NCBI GenBank assembly: GCA_035325995.1
Contig: DAOKYU010000014.1
Coordinates: 1-44,540 of the forward strand
Direction: 5' to 3'
Source of the DNA: Thermodesulfobacteriota bacterium
GTDB lineage: Bacteria; Desulfobacterota_D; UBA1144; Nemesobacterales; UBA2774
Length of the DNA stretch: 44,540 bases
Part shown: piece by piece, positions 8,030 through 17,837 of the stretch
Layout of the letters: every line of letters begins with the position of its first letter
How positions within the stretch are numbered: position 1 is the stretch's first letter
Made by a program: the position numbers and the translations under genes
Notes under the pieces: model-generated
Databases searched by the model: none
What the model was told of the DNA's origin: nothing
The model's input: the letters and a program-made list of their open reading frames with translations, nothing else

Positions 8030-9440
8030 TTCTGCCTAAACGGGCGCCGGTGGTCCCTCTCTCTCCGATTGTACCCCGGCGCCCGCCCCACAGCGCACCA
8101 CGTGCGCAGGATATAGAAGTGGCAGCCTATTGCCAATACCGCCTTCCGCGCTCCCGGAGCCTGCGACTCCGAACGAGCAAGGAATCACCACCCTCCTGTC
8201 ATTTCCTAATACTTGTACCTGCCGCGGCGAAGCCCGCAGGGCGAAGCCGGGTCGGGAATCCACTTCCACCAGCAATCCATCGAGTGTCTTTTTCTGTCAT
8301 CTCGGACAACGATTCCGAGCGAGCGAGGAATCCCCACCCATCTGTCATTCCTGCAACGATTCCGAACGTGCGAGGGATCTACCTTATTATTGTCATTCCT
8401 GCGGAGGCAGGAACCCATTCAGTTTTCCGTCAGCAATCCATCAAGAATTCCTCGACTATAATATTGCAAGCTGCGTAAGCAGCGCAGCAATACCCCTCCG
8501 GGCCGTCAAAATTCGCGTTAAGAAAATCGAGTGCATGAGCGTTAAAAATCCGATGTGGGGCTGTGGGCCGGTGGAGGATTTAGCGAAGGAACGATGATTT
8601 TTAGCAGAATTTTTCCCGGCCCGTGACTTTTGCTACTTTTGGTCAGTCAAAAGTAGAAGCCTTATTCAAACGTTACCAGTTAAGTAGCAAACGTCCCCCG
8701 TCAAGCCTCCAAAACCCGCAGCCATAGAATTTTGTCATCTCGAACAAAGTGAGAGATCTATCTTTTAAAAACTGGATTCCCGATACATACACTCGGGAAT
8801 GACAGAGTGGGGACCCCCAATCATAATATTGCAAGCTGCGTAAGCCGCGCAGCAATACCCCTCCGGGCCGTCAAAATTCGCGCACGCCTCGCGTGCTGGA
8901 ACTCGACGTAGCTGACTTGGAAATTCATAGCACCGCCCGGTCGTCTATCCTGTTTAATCACCTGCCCTGCCCCACCGAAGACATCGAGTGGATGAGCGTT
9001 AAAAATCCGATGTGGTGTTGTGGCCAGTGGAGGATTTAGCGAAGGAACGATGATTTTGCACGCCTCGCGTGCAGGATTCCGAAGTAGCGAAGGCCTTGCT
9101 ATCATCTTCTGACGCGCTTCAGGTGGTTATAGTCTCGGAACATCCTACGTCGTAAAACACACTCCGTGTGTGCTACTTTTCATCAAGGAAAAGTAGAAAA
9201 CACTTGCACCGCCCTTACCAGCTACTACAGAACGTCCCCCCGCAAGGCCGCCAACCCCGCAGACTCTACCAGCTTTCGAAGTAGCAAGGCATTGCCACAA
9301 TCACCAGCCGCGCTCCCAATGGTTTTGGCAACTTCGGCGCTAGAATCCTTCACCTTTACCTTAATCCTGAATCGGGTTCCCATCTTCGCTTCAGACTCCG
9401 CTAAACACGCAAAATTTCACCCCCTCTGTTGAATTACCCG
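8030..9440 (+). repeat. 1.4-kb repeat array, no gene
   Basis: There is no gene here. Terminal hairpins of the unit are GCGCAC-CAC-GTGCGC (8093-8107) and GCACGC-CTC-GCGTGC (8882-8896 and 9058-9072). The GTAA-loop hairpin occurs at 8464-8490 and, with one stem mismatch, at 8829-8855. The block from about 8518 to 8632 nearly repeats that at 1187-1292. Between the units are ATTCCTGC-type and GATTCCGAGCGAG-type repeats (8200-8430), common in other genomes too. AAAAGTAG hairpins lie near 8634 and 9172. Confidence 0.85.
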
Positions 9441-9469
9441 GCGCAAGTTTTTAGAATAATACGCACCTT

Positions 9470-10324
9470 ATGTACGAAACAATAAAAACCCGAATCTACG
9501 ATATCATCACCCCGAATGAGACGCGCCCTTACGCGGAGCAGCTTTTCACGCTCTTTATCACCGCGCTCATCGTGTTCAACGTCGTGGCCGTCATACTCGG
9601 CACCGTTACTTCCCTGACGGATAAATACGGCCGGCACCTAAGCATCTTCAACACCGTTTCGCTGATCATATTCACCGTGGAATACATCCTCCGCGTGTGG
9701 TCGTGCACCTCCGACCCACAATATGCGTCGCCGATCACAGGGAGGTTAAAATTCATATTCTCGCCGCTCACCCTTCTCGACCTCATCGCGATCATACCGT
9801 TCGTCGCGCCTTTCGTGACGACGGCCGACCTGAGGGTGTTCAGGATTCTTCGGATTCTTACCATCTTCAAGCTCACGCGCTACTCGGCCGAGTTCAGTAT
9901 ATTTGCCAAGGTGCTTAGCTCGAAGAAGACCGAGATAATAATGTCGGCCATCGCCGTCGTGCTGCTCCTAGTCCTGTCGTCGACGCTCATGTACTTCGCC
10001 GAGCACAAAATGCAGCCCCACGCGTTCAGCAACATCCCCGACGCCATGTGGTGGGCGGTCGTGACGCTGAGCACGGTCGGCTACGGCGACATACTGCCGC
10101 ACACGCCCGCGGGCAAGGTGATAGCCTCGTGCGTATCCATGCTCGGGATCGCCATCTTCGCCATACCCGCCGGCATCATAGCCTCGGGATTCGTCGAGGA
10201 GATGAAGAAGAGAGAAGTGACGACGACAGTCTGCCCCCACTGTGGGCAAGACATCACCCGGCATCCGTCACAGCCCGCCCCTGCCCCGCCCCCGCCCGGG
10301 CCGCCCTCCGGCCCCGCCGACTAA
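9470..10324 (+). CDS. Voltage-gated potassium channel, Kv type
   Basis: This 284-residue inner-membrane channel subunit is expected to tetramerise. A voltage-sensor domain of four helices (about residues 25-150) ends in an S4 helix with regularly spaced charges, LRVFRILRILTIFKLTR. S5, the pore loop and S6 follow. The selectivity filter TVGYGD is at about residues 200-206, preceded by MWWAVVTLS as in Kv channels, and S6 contains the usual IPAGIIASGF. The short C-terminal tail has CPHCGQDITRH, half of a zinc-ribbon-like motif, then a Pro-rich end. No SD motif is evident before the ATG. The gene is flanked on both sides by repeat arrays. Confidence 0.92.
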   Translation: MYETIKTRIYDIITPNETRPYAEQLFTLFITALIVFNVVAVILGTVTSLTDKYGRHLSIFNTVSLIIFTVEYILRVWSCTSDPQYASPITGRLKFIFSPLTLLDLIAIIPFVAPFVTTADLRVFRILRILTIFKLTRYSAEFSIFAKVLSSKKTEIIMSAIAVVLLLVLSSTLMYFAEHKMQPHAFSNIPDAMWWAVVTLSTVGYGDILPHTPAGKVIASCVSMLGIAIFAIPAGIIASGFVEEMKKREVTTTVCPHCGQDITRHPSQPAPAPPPPGPPSGPAD

Positions 10325-10329
10325 CACGC

Positions 10330-10875
10330 AGGCCACGCCCGGCGCACCACGTGCGGCGGAATTCGAAGTAGCAGACTCGTTGTCATTTTCTTCGAACGCG
10401 CTCCAGTCAGTTTAGCAACTTCCGCACTACGTCGAAAATCTCATAATATTGCAAGCTGCATAAGCAGCGCAGCAATACACTTCCGGGCCGTGCGGACTGT
10501 GTCCGCAGACAATCGAAGTGGCAGCGCTCTGCCTTTGACACCAGCCGCGCTTCAGATGGTCTCGGCACCTCCCGCGCTATGCCGAAAAAGACACTACGTG
10601 TCCCCGGCCCGGCGGCTCGCAGCCGCACGCAATCGAAGTAGCCACCTTCCGCTATAACCTCCAAACGCGCTTCCGATGCATATGCCTCTGAATGTGATTC
10701 GTCGAAAATCACACGTACGTGTGTACTTTTGGTCAGTCAAAAGTAGAAAGCCTTATACCGACCTTACCAGTTAAGTATAAAACTTCCCCTTCAGCCACTG
10801 GAGACCCCCGGCAGTAAACAATCGAAGTAGCAGCGCTCTGCCATTGCCACCAGCCGCGCTTCCCGAGCTTGAGTC
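10330..10875 (+). repeat. Tandem palindromic repeat units
   Basis: At least four units follow the channel gene. Stems seen are a near-perfect GCGCAC-CAC-GTGCGGC (from 10342), GCGGAC-TGT-GTCCGC (10492-10506) and GCGGCT-CGC-AGCCGC (10612-10626). Each is followed by ATCGAAGT(A/G)GC. The GTAA-type hairpin at 10449-10475 has an ATAA loop here. Right-end hairpins GACAC-TAC-GTGTC and CACACGTACGTGTG and one AAAAGTAG hairpin are also present. Confidence 0.85.
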
Positions 10876-10922
10876 TCCAGCTTCACTCAAGCTACACCGG
10901 ACAGACAGCAGGCAAACGATAA

Positions 10923-10967
10923 AATCCCTCCCCGCCGCGTCAGGAGGAAGGGCGGCAAGGAGGGATT
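10923..10967 (-). terminator. Hairpin beyond PQQ-type gene
   Basis: Arms AATCCCTCC (10923-10931) and GGAGGGATT (10959-10967) pair perfectly, with an inner CCGCC/GGCGG extension. It lies about 100 nt past the stop of the minus-strand propeller gene and has no T-run, so a termination role is only possible. Confidence 0.3.
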
Positions 10968-11065
10968 CGTGGAGTGTCTTTTATTTCTCCTCCCCCGGGA
11001 GGGAGGGAATAAGCGCGGGGGCCGCCTCTGAGCCCGGTTTTCTTTACGGCGACCCCCGCCACCCG

Positions 11066-12817
11066 TCAGTTACCTAGCTTGTATACGACGAGCTGGGCCT
11101 GCCCCGTCTCGTCCTGCGGGAAGCTCGCCGCCGTCACGAGGTAGTCCCCCGCTATGACGATCGGCGCGTTCGTCCCCGCCGGCAGCTCGTCCTGCCAGAC
11201 GATCGATCCGTCCGACCGCGAGAGCGCGAACACCTTCCCGTCGAACGACGTCGTGAAGACGAGGTCGTTCGAGATCGTGGCCGCTCCGAACGCCATTCCC
11301 GGAAGGTCGGTCGTCCACAGGATGCTGCCGTTCGAAACGTCGAGCGCAGCCATCTCGCCCGTGTTGCCGTCGAAATCGAAAGTGCCCGTCGCCCCGCCGT
11401 AGTTGATGTCGAGGTCGCTCAGCGTCGTCGCCAGGTTGGCGATCGCCGCATACACGACGCCGTCCTTATACGCCATCGGCGTCTCGACGCCGCCGTAAAC
11501 GCCCGGCGCTATTACCAGCGGAGGCTCTATAACGACGCTGCCCGGATTCTCGAGCGCGTTGACGGAATCGTCGTCGTGCCCGTTGTGAAACCCGACGGAC
11601 GTCTTCCACAGGAGCGTCCCGTCGTCGGGGTCGAAGGCGTAGATATAGCCCATCTTCCCGGCCCCGAGAACGATCGGCTCGTCCTCGGCTACGTACAACG
11701 GAGCCGTCTGCATGTCCCAATCGTAAAAGTCGTTCGGAACGCCCTGGAAATACCATTCGAGGCTGCCCGAAGCGCCGCCCAGCTTGAGGAGGCTGTTCGT
11801 GTAGAGGATCGGATCGGGATTTTCGAGATTGTGCCTCGGCGTGGTGTATGCGTTGCCCGTGCCGTAGTAAACGTCGCCGTCGAGGTCTACTGCCGGCGTA
11901 TACCACACCCCGCCCGCCCCATTGTCCGGCGGTATCACCGTCGGGTCGAGCAGCGTGTTGAACGTCCATACGGTGCCGCCGGTGGCCGCGTCCAGGGCGA
12001 AGATTATGCCGCCGTTGGCGCGCGTGATCGAGCCCGCGTAAACCCGCCCGTCGTGCACCGCGGGCGCTATGGAAAAATGCCGGCCGCCTTCGAGCACGTC
12101 CTCTCGCCAGAGCTCCGCGCCGTCCGCCGGGTTAAGCGCGAAGACCGTCGTCCTCGTCACGCCGTAAAGCACGCCGTCGTGGAGGTTGAGCCCGTTCGGC
12201 CCGATGACGGACTCGTCGTAATCGACCGTCCAGAGCTCCTGCCCCGTCTCGAGATCGAGCGCGGCGATGTTCGAGTTCAGGTCCTGTATGTACATCTTTC
12301 CGTCGGCTATTATCGGCATCGACGCGAAGGCCCCGTACGAAGTCGTCGCGGTGATGTCGCGCGTCCAGGCAACTTCCAGATCGTCCACGTTCGAAGCCTT
12401 TATGCGCGAGCACGCCCAGCGGTGGTTCCAATCGTCCTTGTTCGGGACGGTCCACTCTGCGGCGGCGTTCCGTATGTGGATCTGGTAACTCCTCTTGGCC
12501 GGCCTGGCCGTTATGGGATCGGAATCCTCGAAACAGTTCCCCCTCACCCACACATTATAGTCGTCGTCCGGAAGGCCCGTTATCTCGAACTTCCCCCCGT
12601 TGTCGGCGGCCACTGCCTTGCGGACCGCCGGGTCGAGCCCGGTGGATTCCGCGACCACGTAAACTCCGGCGGCGCTCCCGTGCTGAACGTGAACCTTGCC
12701 CCTTATCGAATCGCCGGCCGGCGGGGCCCCGACGGCGCTGAAAGGATTAAAGCCCGCCGCGAAAATAAATGCGGCAACCAAACACAAGACTGCGAACACG
12801 CTCAATATCCTGCGCAT
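11066..12817 (-). CDS. Secreted PQQ-type beta-propeller protein
   Basis: This 583-residue exported protein has a signal peptide (hydrophobic core about residues 5-22). A small beta-sandwich domain follows (about 35-110; GKVHVQHGSAAGVYVVAEST ... ITGLPDDDYNVWVRG), like carboxypeptidase-regulatory or transthyretin-like modules. The rest is a propeller with PQQ-type blades: repeated pairs such as IAALDLETGQELW, VFALNPADGAELW, IFALDAATGGTVW, IYAFDPDDGTLLW and MAALDVSNGSILW. It resembles periplasmic quinoprotein dehydrogenases, and DFYDWDMQ matches the region near their active site. I do not see the vicinal Cys pair or a haem CxxCH, so it may be a structural or binding propeller. The ATG has an excellent SD, AAAGGAGGT. 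Confidence 0.82.
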   Translation of the reverse strand: MRRILSVFAVLCLVAAFIFAAGFNPFSAVGAPPAGDSIRGKVHVQHGSAAGVYVVAESTGLDPAVRKAVAADNGGKFEITGLPDDDYNVWVRGNCFEDSDPITARPAKRSYQIHIRNAAAEWTVPNKDDWNHRWACSRIKASNVDDLEVAWTRDITATTSYGAFASMPIIADGKMYIQDLNSNIAALDLETGQELWTVDYDESVIGPNGLNLHDGVLYGVTRTTVFALNPADGAELWREDVLEGGRHFSIAPAVHDGRVYAGSITRANGGIIFALDAATGGTVWTFNTLLDPTVIPPDNGAGGVWYTPAVDLDGDVYYGTGNAYTTPRHNLENPDPILYTNSLLKLGGASGSLEWYFQGVPNDFYDWDMQTAPLYVAEDEPIVLGAGKMGYIYAFDPDDGTLLWKTSVGFHNGHDDDSVNALENPGSVVIEPPLVIAPGVYGGVETPMAYKDGVVYAAIANLATTLSDLDINYGGATGTFDFDGNTGEMAALDVSNGSILWTTDLPGMAFGAATISNDLVFTTSFDGKVFALSRSDGSIVWQDELPAGTNAPIVIAGDYLVTAASFPQDETGQAQLVVYKLGN

Positions 12818-13006
12818 GACGTCATACCTCCTTTGAGTTTAGTCTCTTCAAACGAGTCTAAGCGCCGGGCCCGGCGAAAGCCATTGGCAAAAGGCCGGGC
12901 GGGCCTATAGCGCACAGGGGAATAAAAATGTCGAATCGGGATAAATTTTTTGAGGTGCTTCCGGCGACACGGGGTAATAGACAGCACGACAGGGCGTAGG
13001 AGGTGC

Positions 13007-13636
13007 CTAGTAAATCAGCCGGTTTTCGAGGGCGTATCTTATGAGCTCGGTGTTCGAGCTAATCTCCATCTTTTCGAAAATCGCCGCGCGGTGCGCTCTT
13101 ATCGTTTTCACGCTCAGCTTGAGCTCGTTCGCTATGAGCTTAAGATTTTTGCCCGACGCGATCATGCAGGCCACCTGGTATTCGCGGCGGGACAAGGCCT
13201 CGTGCGGCTCCTTTCTGTGCCCGCCGTTCAGATCGCGGACGGCCTTGTCGGCGAGGTACGGGCTGATGTAGACCCCCCGCTCGATCACCCTCTTCACCGC
13301 GCGCACGAGCTCGTCGCCTATGCACACTTTGGGCACGTAACCGGCGGCCCCCGCCTTTACGACCCTCTCCGCGTAAAGCTCCTCGGGGTGCCCGCTCACC
13401 ATCAGCACGGGGAGATTCGGGCGAAGCTTTTTCAGCTCCTCCAGTATATCGAACCCGCTCCTGTCGGGCATGGATATGTCGAGCAGGAGCAAATCCCAGT
13501 CCTCCGACGCCAGCCTCTCGAACACCTCGGCCGCGGTCGCGGCTTCGCCGACCAGGGTCACGTCCAGGTCCCTGGACAGTATCTCCCCGAGCCCGTGCCG
13601 GAAGATGGGATGATCGTCCGCGATAAGTATCTTCAT
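13007..13636 (-). CDS. NarL/FixJ-type response regulator
   Basis: This is a 209-residue two-component DNA-binding response regulator. The receiver domain (residues 1-120) shows the acidic pair Asp7-Asp8 in ILIADDHP, the phosphoacceptor Asp53 in LLLLDISMP and Lys103 in GYVPK. The LuxR-type HTH follows at about 140-205 (LSRREYQVACMIASGKNLKLIANELKLSVKTIRAH). The frame extends further upstream, but MKILIADD is the conserved N-terminus, so I start at 13636. No kinase gene adjoins it; the hybrid kinase at 22.3-24.6 kb is the only one in the window and already has its own receiver. The gene lies 190 nt upstream of the propeller gene on the same strand, so co-transcription is possible. Confidence 0.92.
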   Translation of the reverse strand: MKILIADDHPIFRHGLGEILSRDLDVTLVGEAATAAEVFERLASEDWDLLLLDISMPDRSGFDILEELKKLRPNLPVLMVSGHPEELYAERVVKAGAAGYVPKVCIGDELVRAVKRVIERGVYISPYLADKAVRDLNGGHRKEPHEALSRREYQVACMIASGKNLKLIANELKLSVKTIRAHRAAIFEKMEISSNTELIRYALENRLIY

Positions 13637-13804
13637 CACCGCGTTCCCCCCTGGAACGGAATCCGAGCGTCTAAAAGAAAAGCTGTAATTGCGGCGGGCT
13701 TTTATTTCGGCTTCTCTTCTCAAAATAATCGCCCCGCCCGGCTCAATGCAATTATAATCGATAAAGAAGCTTCTCTCAGTCCGATTTTATCACTATCGCA
13801 AAAT

Positions 13805-15000
13805 CGTATCAAGCGGACTGTGTCCGGCGCACCACGTGCGCTGGATATCGAAGTAGCGGAGTGTTGCCAATACCACCTCTCGCGCTTCAGACACTTCAAA
13901 CCTTTAGAGGTACTTCGTCGGGAAATACACTTACTCCACACCCATCAGCCAACCACTGAACTTTCCTTCCGTCACCTGACTTGTAGCCCGGCAATCTGTC
14001 ATCTCGAACAACGATTTCGAGCGAGCGAGGAATCGGACGCCCTTCGCCGACTGCACGAAATTATCTACAGTACATCTCGAAAGTGATTCAACACAAAATA
14101 GCAGGAATCCATTCAGTTAATTCATAATGGGCACGAAGATAATTTATTCAGAGTGGGCAATACAAAAAGTAAAACAAAAGACTGGATTCCCGATACAAGC
14201 CTTGATACTAAAGAAGGCAGGGCCTGAGCAGTACTGGATAAACGTTTGTGCTTCAAGGTGGCGTCGTCCAATTCCTCACTCGCTCGAAATCATTGGGAAT
14301 GACAAATTGAGGACCCCCAAATCATAATATTGCAAGCCGTGTAAACGGCGCAGCAATACATTCCCGGGCCGTCAAAATTCGCGCACGCCTCGCGTGCTGG
14401 AAATCGACGTAGCTGACTTGGAAATCCATAGTAATGCCCGGTCGTCCATTCTATTTAATCACCAGCCTTGCCCCGTAAAAGACATCGAGCTTATGAACGT
14501 TAAAAATCCGAACAGGGGATGGGGGAGGTTGAGGATTTAGTGAAGAAGCGATGATTTTTAGGCGGGCCACGCCCGCTGGATATCGAAGTAGCAGCGTCGT
14601 TGCCATTATCATCAGACGCGCTTCACGTGGTTATAGTCTCGGAACATCCTACGTCGTAAAACACACTTCGTGTGTGCTACTTTTCATCAAGGAAAAGTAG
14701 AGAACCCCTTCTCCATACCTACCAGCTATTGCAGACCGTCCCCCGCAAGACCGCCAACCCCGCAGCCTCTACCAGCTTTCGAAGTAGTAGCGGCCTTGCT
14801 ACTATCGCCTGACGCACTTACGGTGCCCGTAGCATCCGAACGAGCTACGTCGAGAAACACACCGTGTGTGCTACTTTTCATCCAGGAAAAGTAGGAGCCG
14901 TTAATCCTTTGCTTTTGCCTTAAAGACTTTAAAAGCGAGATCCCTAATCAAGCTTCCGCCTTCGCTGAAGCTCCGACCGACAAGAAGGCCTCACCGGACA
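13805..15000 (+). repeat. 1.2-kb repeat array, no gene
   Basis: Two terminal hairpins are fused at the left edge: a truncated GCGGAC-TGT-GTCCG (13813-13826) directly abuts GCGCAC-CAC-GTGCGC (13827-13841). Further right are the GTAA hairpin with stem GCCGT/ACGGC (14330-14356), GCGGGC-CAC-GCCCGC (14562-14576), and AAAAGTAG hairpins near 14679 and 14871. GATTCCGAGCGAG-type and GGATTCCCGATAC-type dispersed repeats fill 13990-14310. The block after GCGTTAAAAATCCGA (14500) has a third, divergent version of its variable segment. Confidence 0.8.
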
Positions 15001-15155
15001 GAGAGGATGACTGTATAAGTTGAGAACACAAGCGGCAAGAAACAAAAAAACGGCATCCTGCGCACGACGCCGTACGCAGGACCCGTCAAAGAATTGCAAT
15101 CACCAACCGGCCCTCGCCGGTTGCCGGAAATCCCTATCTACCGAGATCCAAAACC

Positions 15156-15596
15156 CTACTGCGGACGCGCACCCTTGCCGGGCTTCGGCTTAGGCATGCA
15201 CGCGAGCTGCCCCTTCCTCGTCTCCGTACACTGGCCGTCTATCTGCCTGCCGCCGGTGATAATAACCGTGCACTCGTCTCCCGTATTCTTCGCCATGCAA
15301 GGCTCCGCAAGCTCGGGCGGGACCTGGCCTTCCACCCTCATCCTCGGCCCGGTCGTGGGCTGGGCCTCCATGGTGCCGCCATAGCCGTCGGAAGACGTAT
15401 CCTCTTCCATGCCCGCCTCCGGCGCAGGCGCAGGGGTAGCGGCCTCCATGACCGACTCGGTCTCGACCGTTTCTTCCACCTCTACCTCGTCTTTCTTCTC
15501 CGACGAGCAGGACGAAAGCATGAAAGCTCCCGCGAGCGCGATTACGGCCGCCGCGGAAAAGAACATCCTAAAACCGAAATTGAATTTTTTAACCAT
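15156..15596 (-). CDS. Lipoprotein, Cys-containing C-terminal domain, unknown
   Basis: I do not recognise this 146-residue lipoprotein. The ATG at 15596 has AGGAG 8 nt upstream; the longer open frame is not used. A signal peptide of about 29 residues ends in LSSC (Cys30). An acidic low-complexity linker follows (EVEVEETVETESVMEA, then a Pro/Ala stretch). A small C-terminal domain with four cysteines (PCMAKNTGDEC ... GQCTETRKGQLAC) ends in a basic KPKPGKG tail. The fourfold Cys spacing suggests two disulfides and periplasmic or surface exposure. A TATAGT box at 15619-15624 (minus) is a possible -10. Confidence 0.75.
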   Translation of the reverse strand: MVKKFNFGFRMFFSAAAVIALAGAFMLSSCSSEKKDEVEVEETVETESVMEAATPAPAPEAGMEEDTSSDGYGGTMEAQPTTGPRMRVEGQVPPELAEPCMAKNTGDECTVIITGGRQIDGQCTETRKGQLACMPKPKPGKGARPQ

Positions 15597-15734
15597 ATGT
15601 CTGTCTCCTGTATGAGAAACTATACACGATAATTTTACGGGTTTTGAAAAATTCTCAAACCCCGGTCCAGGCGATTGCGCCGCCCTTTGTAAAGAAAATA
15701 AAATTCCGCGATTCGAGCGTGTTGCGGCCATTTC

Positions 15735-16100
15735 AGTACGTGCCGGGGAATCCTGTAGCTATCAGTATTAGAAGCGCGATGACGCCGCTACTTCCCGGCG
15801 TAGCATGTTCGGATACCTAAGCATTTAAAATGCGGAAGATGGCAATGCGCCGCTACTTCGGTTTCCCGTGCACGTGGCACACGTAGTGTGTTTTCCAACG
15901 TAGCACGCAAGGAATCTATAGGAATCAGAAGCGCGGAAGTGGTAATAGCGATGCACAGCTACTTCGATTTCCCGCGGACGTGGTCCGCGTAGTGTGTTTT
16001 CCGACGTGGCACCTTCAGAGATTCTAGTGCCGGAAGCGCGTCTGGTTGTAATGGCAATGCACAGCTACTTCGATTTCCCGTGCACGTGGTGCACCGCGTC
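15735..16100 (-). repeat. Palindromic repeat units in reverse orientation
   Basis: Four cores read on the minus strand here, the only place in the window where the family is inverted; GCTACTTC occurs at about 15793, 15852, 15969 and 16064. Hairpins include GTGC-ACGTG-GCAC next to CACAC-GTA-GTGTG. Adjacent genes on both sides are also on the minus strand. The last unit overlaps the C-terminal codons of the transporter gene. Confidence 0.75.
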
Positions 16101-17606
16101 CTCTGTCTGGGCGCCGTGCTTCATGAGCAAAAGCGCGACGAGAAAGGCGGCGACGGTTATACCGCCCGCGAGATAATACCCGACGGCTATGCTCCCCGAC
16201 ATCGTATTCCTGAGCGCTTCGAGCGCCTCGGGCGAGCTCGCCGCGAGCTTCGCGACGGCGTCCGGCTGCCCCTGGAGCGTGCCGGTCACGAGCCTGCCGA
16301 ATTCGGCGGCCCCCCCGCCGTACTCCCTGGCCACGCGCGAAGCCCCCATGGTCTCGAGCCCGGCCACTACGCCGCCTATCGACGCGAGCCCCACGGTCGC
16401 GCCCACCTGCCTCATCGTCTGCATGACGCCCGACGCCTGCCCGCGAAGGTCGCTCGGCGCGCGGTTGAGCGCGTCCGTATTCGTCGGCACCATCACGAGC
16501 CCTATGCCGCACCCGAGCACTATCATCCCCGGCAGGAGCACCCAGAAATTCGCCCCGGCCAGAAACGGCGCCTGCGAGAAGAACCCGACAGCTATCAGGA
16601 ATGACCCGGCGAGCGCCGGGGCCTTGACCCCGACCCTGTCGAATATCCTCCCCGCCATCTGCGACATCACGACGACGGCCAGGATTATCGGCATGAAGGC
16701 GAGCCCCGTTTCGACGGGCGTGAACCCGATTATGTTCTGCAGATATATCGCGCCGAACACGATTATGATGATCATCGCGAACTGTATGCAGAATATGAGG
16801 ACCGCGTCGGCCGTGAACGCCCTCACGCGAAACAGCCTGAGCTCTATCAGCGGGTCGTCGGTCCTTAGCTGAAAGTACGAGAACAACGCCATCAACAGGA
16901 ACCCTCCGCCGACCAGGCTGTACGTTATCGGCGAGCCGAATCCCCAGTCGTGCCCCTGCTGGAGCCCGTAGACGAACGCGAACATGCCCGCTATGAGAAG
17001 CGCCGCGTAAACCGGCCTGATTTTACGGCCGGGCTGCCTGCCTTCTGGCGGCTTCGAGACGTAAGTCATCACGAGCGCGAGCACCGCGACCGGGAGGTTT
17101 ATCCAGAACACCCAGCGCCAGGAGAGGTACTCCGTCAGGAACCCGCCCAAAAGCGGGGCCAGAGCGAGGAACGCCTGTGCGACGCCGACGTAAATCGCCA
17201 TCGCCTTCCCCCTTTCGCGGAGGTCGAAGGAATCTATGACTATAGCGGCGGACGACGGCAGCATGAGCGCGGCCCCAAGGCCCTGGACTGCGCGCGCCCA
17301 GACGATTATCCCCTCGTTCGGCGCGAAGCCGCACGCGGCCGATGCGAGCGCGAAGAGCACGACGCCGGCGACGAACGCATGCACGCGGCCGAGTATGTCG
17401 CCTATCTTGCCGCCGAGCGCCACGGTCGCCGCGAGCGACAGCACGTAGGCGTTCACTATCCACTGAAGCCCCGTCTGGGAGACAGCGAGGTCCGCCTGTA
17501 TTCTGGGCAGCGCGACGCTCACGACCGTCTGATCGACGAAAATCATCGACAGCGATCCGGTCATCGCGATGAGCGTCATCCATTTGTGCCTGTTATCCGG
17601 GGTCAT
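16065..17606 (-). CDS. DHA2-type MFS transporter (14 TM)
   Basis: This 513-residue drug:H+ antiporter-like permease is of the 14-helix DHA2 family (EmrB/QacA-like). Seen are the TM1 motif FVDQTVVSVALPRIQ, motif A GGKIGDILGRVHAF, the WIVNAYVLSL helix 2 start, motif C-like GPLLGG-type sequence (LAPLLGGFLTEYLSWRWVFW), and about 14 hydrophobic segments. Substrate is unknown. The last residues (HHVHGKSK) are encoded by the intergenic repeat, whose terminal hairpin lies at 16078-16096, so the natural C-terminus has probably been altered by repeat insertion. There is no clear SD before ATG 17606. No regulator or outer-membrane partner is adjacent. Confidence 0.9.
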   Translation of the reverse strand: MTPDNRHKWMTLIAMTGSLSMIFVDQTVVSVALPRIQADLAVSQTGLQWIVNAYVLSLAATVALGGKIGDILGRVHAFVAGVVLFALASAACGFAPNEGIIVWARAVQGLGAALMLPSSAAIVIDSFDLRERGKAMAIYVGVAQAFLALAPLLGGFLTEYLSWRWVFWINLPVAVLALVMTYVSKPPEGRQPGRKIRPVYAALLIAGMFAFVYGLQQGHDWGFGSPITYSLVGGGFLLMALFSYFQLRTDDPLIELRLFRVRAFTADAVLIFCIQFAMIIIIVFGAIYLQNIIGFTPVETGLAFMPIILAVVVMSQMAGRIFDRVGVKAPALAGSFLIAVGFFSQAPFLAGANFWVLLPGMIVLGCGIGLVMVPTNTDALNRAPSDLRGQASGVMQTMRQVGATVGLASIGGVVAGLETMGASRVAREYGGGAAEFGRLVTGTLQGQPDAVAKLAASSPEALEALRNTMSGSIAVGYYLAGGITVAAFLVALLLMKHGAQTEDAVHHVHGKSK

Positions 17607-17837
17607 ATAGCGAAAGCGCCCGAATATACAGACCGTCGAAACGGGCGAAGGTTAAAATGTAATCGCCGTCGGGAGAATGTCAAACCGGTCCGCGGGCGGC
17701 TTACGTGCGGGCGTATCCGGCGCGAACGGCAGCCCCTCGAACGCGCAGCACGGCCGCCCTTCCGGCCGCCCCCGCGCTGTCCCTGATGCTCGTGGAGATC
17801 ACACGCCTCTCAGGGGATATCCGCGGCAGCCGGACGC

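Noticed and set aside
8030..9440. Possible CRISPR array
   Set aside because: Repeats are long, modular and irregularly spaced, with no constant repeat/unique spacer pattern and no cas genes.
11576..12910. Plus-strand frame opposite the PQQ-type propeller
   Set aside because: No start signal, and the minus strand has repeated propeller motifs and a strong ribosome-binding site.
13007..13636. Response regulator assigned as partner of the hybrid kinase
   Set aside because: They are 9 kb apart with unrelated genes between, and the kinase has its own receiver; pairing cannot be claimed from this window.
16065..17606. The two DHA2 transporters as a duplicated pair
   Set aside because: Their TM1 motifs and overall sequence differ clearly, so they are separate subfamilies rather than a local duplication.
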